The position numbers and the translations under genes are program-made. This document shows positions 37,123 to 47,500 of a stretch of DNA of 64,000 nt, piece after piece (position 1 is the first letter of the stretch; each line of letters starts with the position of its first letter). A model generated the notes under the pieces. The model saw only the letters and a program-made list of their open reading frames with translations. It did no database searches and was not told where the DNA came from. Source of the stretch: Cheiracanthium punctorium (Eukaryota > Arthropoda > Arachnida > Araneae > Cheiracanthiidae); the NCBI GenBank assembly GCA_038373885.1, contig JAWZYV010016015.1:1-64000 (forward strand), read 5' to 3'.

Positions 37123-37689
37123 GGTTAGGTTTCGTCCAATACTTTACTCGCTAGAGGGCTCTGAACACCTGACGTTAATTAATAACCACCCTGTATATAT
37201 ATATGCATATGTATATTCTAAAAATAGATAAATAAATTGCACAATAATGACGTATCGACAAACATCGTAAATTTATATATTACATGGTAAGTTATTTTAA
37301 TTAAAATTGTTTAATTTTATGTGTACTACTTTATAGTATAACCTAAAATAACACATATAAACTTGATAAGCTTGATTCTATAATACTTTTTAAAAAGTGC
37401 GGCGTTAAACTAGTTCTATAAATAGAAATAATTATCTATTTGCGGCGTTATACATGGTGCGGCGTTATTACCGGAAAATACGGTAATCAAAACTGTGAGG
37501 ACCCAAACTATGTTTGCTTTTCTCCTTTGAGAGCCTGATGAACAGTCTTATTTTATGTATATTACGGCCTTGGAGTGGAGAAAACAACTGTAGATTGGCC
37601 AATATTGGTATTAGTGACATTGCGCAGTTAAGATTTTGTGTGTGTTTACTGTGTTAATGCAAAGCTACACTAGAGTTACTTTCCTAGGA

Positions 37690-37735
37690 GGGGTGACTTA
37701 GGCAGAGGACTTTGTAACTAAGATTTCATCTGAAA
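37690..37735. repeat. SINE body fragment
   Basis: TTTCCTAGGAGGGGTGACTT followed by AGGCAGAGGACTTTGTAAC resembles the SINE body at 42420-42460 (CCTAGGATGGGGGTGCC, then GGAGGACTTTCTAA). Confidence 0.45.
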
Positions 37736-38148
37736 AGATCAACAAAAAAAGAAATATTTTTCTGTACATTAAAATTATTCCGAAACACTAAATTTTCTCA
37801 ATATCCTTATATTTACTTATTACGGGGGTGATTGCAGCTACCTCCTGGCTACGCCCCTGCTTATCACGCAGCCCCTGGTCAGCAAGAGATGACCCAAGAA
37901 GATGTAAAAAGGGGGTCCCAAGAGGGAATTTTCCTTGACCTATGGTACTCAGTCTCAGTATGGGAAGGGGAATCTCACTAACTTGCTTCCTCGAAAAAAT
38001 CGCTAGAAGTGGAACAGCTAGTTAGAACTTTACAATATGATCTTTTGGAATATTTTTTTTTCAACTTTTCACATTACTGAATTTTTTGGTGTAACTGGTT
38101 TATTCTTACCTCTTATCGGGAAAAGGTTAAAAATTTTTCTAGGGTCTA

Positions 38149-39742
38149 CCCAGACAGCACAGCAAACTTGCATCAAACTTGCAGCAAGCTTGATTTATCA
38201 AGTCAGTAAACTTGAAAACTTCAAGCGTGTTAGCTTAATGCAAGCTTGAATCAAGTGTTCTAGTTTACACTTGCCCAGCTTGCATTAAGCTTGACATTTC
38301 AAGCTTGAATCAAGCTTAACATTTCAAGCTTAATAATTTTTCCTTAAAAAAAAATTCTAAATACACGGGGCGCCGAACTCGCCGCACATATTTTACTTTG
38401 CCACGCAATTTCCCCCTCTACGCTGAAATTCCAATTTAATTTAATCTGTCTCCATAAAGTGTTCGCGGCTAGAATAGAACCCAGGACATTTGGGTTGGGA
38501 GGAGAGCGCGCAATCCGTTCAGCCACTAAGCCTCGCGCGACTATGACTAAAGTTTGAAGTGACATATCATGCCGTTTTCTGGCCAGATTGATAAGTGAGC
38601 GATGTGTTATTTGTTTCTTTTATTTTTCCATGGGATGCATCAAAATTAAAATAATGTTATGTGTGATTTAGAGACTCTACTACTAGGGAAATAAACATAA
38701 TATAAACTTAACAGCAGCACACGTTTCAAAACTTTCAAAATCGAGAAAACGGCTGATTTTGAAATCAATTTCGTATTATAATTGTATTTTATTTTGAAGA
38801 ATTTCCATATTTGGAAATATAGAATCTTTTTTTTAATTCTATGGTCAAGTACATTTATGACTGATGATAAATTATTTTGTGCGGCCGGAAACCTCCTCAT
38901 TCTACCACCCATAAAGTGAAGTATATTAACCAACTAAATTGTGTTAATTATATTAAAATTTATTTTTAGGGCTAATTAATTAGTTAATGGAATTACTAAT
39001 GTTAACCCTTTAACACGCAGTGATCCCGCTCTGGGATCACCAAACTCTGACGTTTTGACTGTTGCCAGTCGCGAAGAATAGATTGGATTTCCTTAAAAAT
39101 AGTTGCGGGTGACATGGCTCTACGAGAATCCTTTGCTTTTTAGCACGTCATTTGCCGTAAAAAAATGGTCACGATTATTTTTAACGGCACTGACATCTGC
39201 TTAAAAATGGAAGAATGCGAAGAACAGCTGGATAGATGGCCCAATGCTGAAAAAAGGGCAGCCGTTGCCATCGCTCGACTTAACTACCAGCAATATGGCG
39301 GACGATCGAAACGTTCATCGGCCACAAATCTAGAGACCCTTTTTTGACGACAGCTAGCTGTGCCGGGCACAGCCAGCTGCGTCAAAAAAGGTCTCTAGAT
39401 CTGTGGCACGCGATGAACGTTTCGATCGTCCGCCATCTTGCTGGTAGTTAAGTCGTGCGATGACAACGTCTGCCCTTTTTTCAGCATTGGGAAAGGGTTG
39501 CACCTCAAAGGGTTAATAGATGTAAATAAAACTAAAACTCCCCTCGTGTTAGACTTCAGAGGGGCTTATTCCAATCATTCCTTCTTCTTAGACTTTTCAA
39601 TGCCCATTCTCCTTCTCACCTACAGCGACAGATGGTGCCATCAGCGCAATAATCAAGCTAATGGATTGAAATGTCAAGCTTGTATTAATACGTCAAATTC
39701 AAGTCAATGTCAAGCTTGATTTAAGCTTATGTGCTGTCTGGG
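38149..39742. mobile_element. TA-flanked element with CCCAGACAGCAC ends
   Basis: CCCAGACAGCAC at 38149 and its inverse at 39731-39742, with TA at 38147-38148 and 39743-39744. Subterminal regions hold many AAGCTTGA(A)TCAAGCTT repeats (38165-38340; 39655-39728). The interior holds a piggyBac-like foldback (39006-39512). No transposase recognised; superfamily not decided. Confidence 0.75.
39006..39512. mobile_element. piggyBac-like foldback MITE in TTAA
   Basis: TTAA lies at 39002-39005 and 39513-39516 and the ends are CCCTTTAACACGCAG and CCCTTTGAGGTGCAA, as in piggyBac elements. The inside is a palindrome: arms 39228-39353 and 39367-39492, each with GATCGAAACGTTCATCG-like core and GTCTCTAGAT. 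A TGATCCCGCTCTGGGATCA hairpin lies near the left end. No transposase. Confidence 0.8.
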
Positions 39743-40164
39743 TAGCTCCCCTCTGTTACGCCAATGCTGAGGATAATAAAGATATAATCAGTTTTCCGTC
39801 TATTCCTTCTATAATTATTCACTTTTATCACCATTCTCCCCAAATCACATATGTTCTGAAAAATTTGCATCCTCTCTTCGATTGTGCAATTTTCACAAGG
39901 TGTATGTGACAGCAACGACAAAAATCTTTCCCATCGGTGACTTGTGACGTTATTTTGTTTTTCGGAAATCACCTCTTTTATGTCTTTCACAGTCTATAAA
40001 TGAAATTCAGTGTCATTCTTTTCATTAGCTTTAGCTGCAAATGCTTAGAAATAGGAAAAAGTCATTTTATGCCTATTCTGTGTATTTCAGCTTCACCTAA
40101 TCTACCAAAGAGAGATTGGCCTGCTATATTAGAGAGTGCATAGATACATGCACAAACACATATA

Positions 40165-40823
40165 CAGGGTGTCCAGCCTTAATGTGACCCAATAGCTAAT
40201 TCCCGAACCGTTCGGTTTAGATATGCACTTCTAATTTGAAAAATGTTTTAAAAAATGTAAAGAATGTTTCTACGTGCTTTTCGAACCAAAAAACACATTT
40301 AGAAAAAAATTACAAAAATTAAATTTTTATACGGTCCCCAGGGCCTATCACTTACTTATATTTAGGAAAAGATGCAGTACACGAAAACAAAGTAAACACA
40401 AAATGTTTCATTTTATTACGATAAAAACTGACCGAGTTATGGAACTTTGAAAATGATACATTTCATCCATTTTCTCGGCCATTTTCAAGATGGTCCCTTA
40501 CTAGCTTCTTGAAAATGACCGAGAAAATAGATCAAATGTATGATTTTCAAAGTTCCATAACTCGGTCAGTTTTTATCGTAATAAAATGAAACTTTTTGTG
40601 TTTACTTTGTGTACTGCATCTTTTCCTAAATATAAGTGATAGGACCTGGGGACCGTATAAAAATTTAATTTTTGTAATTTTTTTTCTAAATGTGTTTTTT
40701 GGTTCGAAAAGCACGTAGAAACATTCTTTACGTTTTTAAAAACATTTTTCAAATTGGAAGTGCATGTCTAAACCGAACGGTTCGGGAATTAGCTATTGGG
40801 TCACATTAAGGCTTGACACCCTG
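40165..40823. mobile_element. 659-bp palindromic mariner-type MITE
   Basis: Ends CAGGGTGTCCAGCCTTAATG and, inverted, CAGGGTGTCAAGCCTTAATG, flanked by TATA on both sides. The two arms match almost throughout (about 315 bp each), leaving only about 25 bp around 40490 as a loop. No coding frame. It ends 360 bp upstream of the caveolin exon acceptor. Confidence 0.85.
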
Positions 40824-41215
40824 TATATTTATAAACCTTTACAGAGAAAAATTCTTAAAGCAGGATCAAAATTGGAAGAATTTCCTTCATGAAAAGAAAG
40901 GCTTCTTATTAAAGGAGGAAGTTAATTAATTAAAAAAAAATAAAATCAAGGAAATAGAGCTTGGAGGATAGAGACAAGTTTGAATTACAACCAATGACTG
41001 ATTCACTATCCGAACTTTGTAAATGTAGTCTGCAAATGAATAGTGGGATAACACGGATACAATTTTTTCATGTAACTTAGAATGAAATTACTTTTGGCTA
41101 TTCTTTTATGCATCACGGTCTCCTGGAAAGCTATTCTATTACTTGTGGATTGACCGACCTTCCAAGTTTTATCTTTTAATTCCAGGAATTCTAACTGCGT
41201 TCTGGTTTCAACGAT
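40824..41215 (+). other. Upstream of caveolin coding exon 1
   Basis: Intronic sequence up to the acceptor at 41185, then 30 bp of 5' UTR (41186-41215). No promoter motif is supportable, and a promoter would lie before an upstream exon. Confidence 0.5.
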
Positions 41216-41518
41216 ATGGATGTTGGCCGAGACAAGACTTCACTGAAAGGATCCCAGTCAAACGTAGCCGAGTCAAGCCAACCCCTTCTTGAGACACTTG
41301 GTTCATCAGGTGAAGGAACAACCAAAGGTAGCCCAGAGAGAGAAAGAATTGAAATCGAATCCGCTATTCCAAAAATGTCCACTTCCAGAGAAATGATTGA
41401 GAATGAAGGGGGTGAGACCGAGAAGCGTCGTTTTCGCACGCTGTCACTGATTGACAGCTTTACCATGAATCTAAATCTCTTGGACCGGGATTCAGAGCAC
41501 ATAAACGATTACGTCAAT
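41216..41518 (+). CDS. Cav: Caveolin coding exon 1
   Basis: Codes for residues 1-101, mostly polar, with many Ser/Glu and a basic KRRFR patch, ending in INDYVN. The exon follows an acceptor (tttaattccag, ending at 41185), so at least one upstream non-coding exon is expected. An in-frame TAA at 41192-41194 fixes the ATG at 41216, which has G at -3 and +4. The donor is AAT|gtgagt at 41519. The N-terminal half has no motif I can name; variable N-termini are usual in caveolins. Confidence 0.85.
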
Positions 41519-44500
41519 GTGAGTATATATAGAAATAGCTATTCTTCCCTTATGACTTTAGATAATTGATTCTTATCCGTGCTGTATGAGACAATGGATT
41601 CCGCAGATATAACGAGTGACCATCGTCGATTTAATTTTAAATTGAAACACAGCTAGGTTATGAGGACTCCCTTATGAGTACTTTTTTGGGGAGGCACATT
41701 TCGATCTTTCAGACACTTTAGTATTGAAACGATGTAAAAAAGTTATGCATGCTATGAAAGTAATCATTATAATGAGAGTTGGGATGATGCGGGGGTCCAC
41801 CTTTGTTTATCTGTAAGGACGCCCATAGCAAGCTATTATTTAATTGAGCAGTTTTCATTCATTTATAAAGTAGTTACGTTGAGATTAATTGAAGGGTGTG
41901 GATGCAAAAGTCACGTTGTCCACTTTTTAAGATATTGAGTTATTCATATCACCGTGTTCGTCTTTTTAAATCGAATAGAACTGTCATAACGATTCGGACA
42001 CAACGAACATATTAAGGCTGAAAAGAAAATGCTCAAAATCTCGTTACGATGCATAATTTGCTTATCCAGCAACTGTTTTTCGGCAAAATTTATTATTTCC
42101 AAATTCAACCAATCAGGGAAGCTTGCAAAGGATCATAGGATTGTTTTTTTTTTTACATCTGTGGATGTTTTGAATAATAACCAAGAAATAGCTTTAGTAA
42201 ATGTGTTAGTGAATTGATTTTTGGTGCTTATTACCCTTTAAAATAACACAACGAAAGTTAAGGTTTAGATATTTATTTTTTTGATTATTTTTGTTTTAAA
42301 TTCATAACTATTTTGGTTTATAACTAATATCACCCATAAAAGTTTACTGCAAAACTCACATTTTTCATATTTGAGTTATAAGTTATTGTGTGTTAAGGCA
42401 AACCTGCACGCGGGGTATCTGCCTAGGATGGGGGTGCCTTGGTAGGAGGACTTTCTAAGGGGTTCTAACGTGTATTCACGTTACATCTGGAGAAAACCTA
42501 CCAAAACTCCAGACCGTTAGATCGACAGCCGCGCGATGGGACCCGAACCCGGGACCTTCACACCTCGGCCGTCTACCATTTTCAGTGGCATAACCACTGT
42601 GCCATGGTGAGGCCTTTTCCATATTTGAATTTCTAGCTTTACCAGAATTATTACAGGTTTACGACTACAGTGCAAGTAGCTGTTAGATCTACAAATATAT
42701 CACACACAAAAAAAAAAATTGTGCCAATACACCATGTTTGTTAATAAAATTATTATTATTATTATTATTATTTTGCTTTTATAAGAAATTGAAAAGTGGA
42801 GAGTGTGAGTTTTGCATCTACACCCTTCAATTGTAAAATAGCTACCAATCTGTGCTGGCATAGCACAGCCCTTTTAATCAAATTTTTCTAAGACGTTTTG
42901 CAAGTCAAGTGGCCGAGTTTCATCAGGAACACGTTGTATTTTATTTTTCAGTTGAAGAATTGCTTGTGGTTTTTTAAATTAATTTTCGGATGGTGGACCT
43001 ATTAAGTGAACTATGGAAACCTAGAATTCCATGAAATTTTCAAACTGTCTCTGAAAGACTTTCGTGAAATCTGCATTGAGTTTAGTACGATGTTCTTTTG
43101 AAAATGGAACCATTTTTAACCCTTTCAGACCTGACGTCCTCGATTGAGGACACTAAATTTACATATACTACCGTACAACACGAATGTTCTAATTTGTGCA
43201 CATAAAGAAAAAGCAATTTTCCTCGAAAATTTAATAATCAGGATTTTTATTTTATTTTTTAATTACAAATTTAATCTCTATTATTATAAATGATTATTTA
43301 ATTTAAACAGAAATTATTAATAAAGAGGGGTTTTAATAACCCCAACGACTGCAGATGACAAATATCAAACATTAGAACTGTCAATTTAAACAAAGTAATA
43401 ATCTAATAAAACTCTTGGGAAAATTAAATCTGGCGCCCAGATGGGCCATCCTTTCATTTAAAAGGTTATCTTTAAAGTGGCACTGACTGATAATAGAGCA
43501 TCTATACTTGTAATCTGTGCCAAATACCGACTGCTGTACAGGTACTCAAGGCTTAGGTATTGAACATCACGCTTTTATGAGTTTACAAATTAATTGAGTT
43601 ATCACATAATTTGAGTGGAGGGGTAAATTCTGCGAATCTGAGAATTTTGGACAAAAACCTGAACAAATACTACGAGGAAATAAAAAGATGAAAACATAAT
43701 TTGTGGACATTGAACATTTTGGTTTCATTTGTTGTAATACACAGTAACAATTCGTTTACTTTGTGGCACACACATCCAATGTCAGTTTCGTAAATTTTAA
43801 AATATATTGAACTAGAGTAAGCATTCATTCCCTCAAAAAGAAAACTCTTAAAGTTTCACAAGTTTCACTCTTTCAAAAGTTTAAATATTTCCCCATTTAA
43901 TGATTTCTCCTTAACCACCTAAGCGTGAGTGATCGATCATTCTTTATAGTTGAATATATAGAGTTATTTTTTACATAAATGTATATACTATAGTGTTATT
44001 ATAAATGTTTATACATTACTATTTATAAATTTAGGTTTAAATGTTATAAATGCGATTTTTCTAACTTTTTGTTCATCCCATTTTATCAACAAATTAAATA
44101 AATATTTTGTTTATTAAGGCGATGCGCTAGAGTTCTAATCTGTTTACCACAGTCATTGCTGCAAACACTTTTTGTTTGTTTGTTTATATTTTTATCGCCA
44201 GCGTTCCTTTCTCAGGTTGAGCTGAAGCGTAAAGGCACTTTTAATGCTAACAAAGAGGAGGCACGGCCTACGGGAAAAGGATTTCAATGATCTTTGGCAC
44301 AGTGGTAGTTATACCATGTGAATATACTGCGCGTGTAAAATACTAAGACGCATTACGCAAATACAGCCAAGAAAAAATAATATTTATTGTCGAACCACTT
44401 TACCAAAACTTTAAATACAACTTACGCGCAAATCACATTAAACGCCGTGGCGAAATGGTTAGAACGGTGGTCTTCTACACTCGGGTCCCACGTTCGAATC

Positions 44501-47500
44501 TCGTGCTGCGCATGCGGTTTTTTCCGCTCACTCTTTTTTTATATACACCAATACTGGTAATTAATTCTTTTTCCAGTCCAGTAAATATTTATTTACTGTT
44601 TCATTTATTTATTTATTTATTTTTACTACTTATTGAATTCTTTTATTACTTATTTACAGGTTTTTTAAATATTATTTCTACTATTCGAAGTCTATTTTTA
44701 CAATTGATTATATTAGTTATGATTATTTGAATAGAATAATCATCTATATAAATAAAACAGAGTGTAAACTGTCCGTTTGTCTGTCTGTCTGTGTCTCGCG
44801 TAGCTCCGAAACGGGTGATCGTAGACCTACCAAATTTTGTACGGAAATTCTCCAAGACGGGTCTCGACACACCTCGAAGCGATTTTTTCGAAATTCGAAT
44901 TAGAAAATGTTTTATTTTATGTTTTGTCCGATTTTTAGCGATTTTTCTTGCGTAATGCATAATAACGCCGGTAATTGCGCTCGCAAGAAAACGATAGTTA
45001 CATCATCGAATAGAGGAGAAAATGTTCTTTTAAAAACTGTTCGTTCGGACTGTGTAACATAATTTGCAGATTTTTGGGAATTTTTCAAATAAAATTAAAT
45101 TTGACGCTGACTTTCGTAAAATATTTTTAAAACTGCTGCATCTTGAATTCTATCTGCCATAACTTTTTTATATCTGGGCAAAAGACGGAGCACACAATTC
45201 GCCCACTTTTAAAAGAAGAACGGAGGAAAAATATAAATTAGGAGAATTTTTACGAATTTTTAAGTAAAGAAGGATTTTCATTTCAGTAGCACCTCTTATA
45301 ATTTTCGGTTTGATATCTTGCGGTTTGGTTGTCATGGATACAGTAACAATCATTAAAATTGCCAGTTGAAAAAAATAAATAAAAACATGTCCCGCGAGCA
45401 GACGATTTCTTTGCTTGGCTCGATTTCCTTTTATAAATACTGGATTTATTTGTGAGAAGAAAACTGCATAATCTAGAAAAACAATTTTAAAGCCTTTATA
45501 AATAGCGCAGTCTTATCTCTATTCTTTTTGTAAAGGGTTGCAAGAGAGGTTGACGTATTTTTAAAATAAAAAAATGTCCATTTCATGTAGTGTCTGAGGT
45601 ATTTAACGCTAAAACGTGAACCTAAAAGACAGCATGTCTGAGGAAATAAGACATTTTGAAAGTGAGAAGTTCACTGCAAACGGTCCATTTTTACTTTTTT
45701 GATACCGAATGACGCTGACATAGTTTTTTTTTTGTGTGTGTGTGTGCGTGCGTCATTATATTGCAATGATCTCAGGTTATTACATATATGACGCAAATTC
45801 TAAGTCAAGAGTGAAATAATTTTGCTTTTTTTAGATTTCACATCACTGGAATTATTCGAATTACACATGTGAGGAAATTTTTCGTGTCCTACCGTGCGAA
45901 GAACGGGCACGCAGCTAGTAATCAATAATATAGTTATAAGTAATTGAATTTCTTTTTTTCTCCCCATCTGGCACAGCTGCGGAAAAAAAAGTCCCACTTG
46001 TACTTTTCTCGGCCGTCGTTCGTTGTACTGCAAAGTTATAGATACCAATCGTTTACGATTGACGTTCACTTTAATTTTCTATGCATAAAAATTGCATAAG
46101 AGGCCATCTACATATTAAAATTCGCACCATTTTTTATTTCCTCAATAGCAACCCCTAGATTTCACTTCATATTTCAAAAATTTAGCTCATTTTAACCCCG
46201 GCCACCAATTTTCAATAAATTTGGACAGAAAATGAGTGATTTATGAGCACCCAAAATCCCCCTCCCTTTATGTTAAAATATTTTTTCATTCTTCAATTCA
46301 TATCTCATATAAGAGAGAGGTAGTAAGAAGCTGATTTTTATTCGTACTATTAGAACTAAACGGCCCAAACATAATTTAATGTAATTATGATTTTTAATAA
46401 ATTATTAATATGAATTATGAATTATTAAATTAATATAAAAAAATTATGAATAGCGACCTAGCCAAATTTCGATGGAAATAGATGCAGAAATTAATATTAC
46501 ATGGCTGTGCAAAATCTCAAATTTTTACGTTCAGTAGTTTAATTTATATTAAATAAAATGTGTTATTTTCATGAGTTAAGGGACCATATATAAATTTACT
46601 AAGTGAAAATTTTTTGAAAATTGCATAAAATAAACGTAAATTAGATTTATTTTGTGCAGAAACACAGTAAAAGATACCAGTATTAAAAATATCAAATTCT
46701 GAAGCAAATAAATTAGAGGTTTTTACAGTTTGATAGGGATTCTATAAAGCGTGTATTGTTGCGTCGCTACCATATTCCCCCAAATAAAATATTTTCCAGC
46801 TATAGAATTAGATGCAGTAGATGTAAGTCTTCTAATACAACGTCCTATTTCTGAAAAACTAACATCCTCAACATTCCAGACGTGAATGTGACCTTTTTTA
46901 ATATCGGAAACATTAGGTCTTTGGACTTCCCCATACTTTATCAAACATTCAAAATCACGTTTTTCTGTCCAAATTTTCATCTAACTATAAATTAAAATAC
47001 CGCCAAAAGTCTTAAGAATATTGTACATTGTAGACGATAGTATTAAATGAAGAAAGTGAAATAACAAACACGGTGATAAAATTGGGTCGGCAAAAAAGTA
47101 ATTGCGTTTTTTACATGAAGTTCAAACAAATTTTCTATCAGGAAATCATTCTTCAAGTTCGACAATAGCTGAGAAATGTTCAAGCTTGTAGTTAGAAGAG
47201 CAGAGAGCAGCCTCTAACTCCTGTCAACATTTCACCTGTCTTAGAGAACCATCAACGGAAATACTCAATAACAATTTCAAAATTACAAAGATTTTCAAAA
47301 TCGTGAACAGTCATTTTGCATTTTCCCCTTAAATCATGTGTACGAACCAAGGAAGTTATGAACTCACGGGTCATTTGGACCACAGACTAAATATTCTATT
47401 CTACCCTTGATATTCTCAGTACAAAAAACTTTAAGAGAGATGGAAACAACATTTTCCTTGAAAATAATATTAATTTCTTTTAACTCTCGCGAGCAAATCA

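Larger units (their letters stand above)
36509..37193 (+). mobile_element. Mariner-type derivative with long TIRs, nested in pogo
   Basis: Ends CAGGGTGGTTATTAATTAAC are inverted and the arms run to about 36675 and from about 36985. It sits within a TATATA tract. It contains a truncated transposase C-terminus and, on the right arm, a direct duplication. Confidence 0.85.
35727..37483 (+). mobile_element. pogo/Tigger-like element with nested mariner
   Basis: Inverted ends CCGTATTTTCCGGTAATAAC lie at 35727 and at 37464-37483, with TA at 35725-35726 and 37484-37485. GCGGCGTTA repeats lie near both ends. It carries the C-terminal half of a pogo-family transposase and was hit by a mariner at 36509. 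Confidence 0.85.

Noticed and set aside
44440..44510. tRNA-like sequence with good A and B boxes
   Set aside because: It is repeated inverted at 48650-48740 with the same flanks and T-rich tail, so it is a SINE head and not a tRNA gene.
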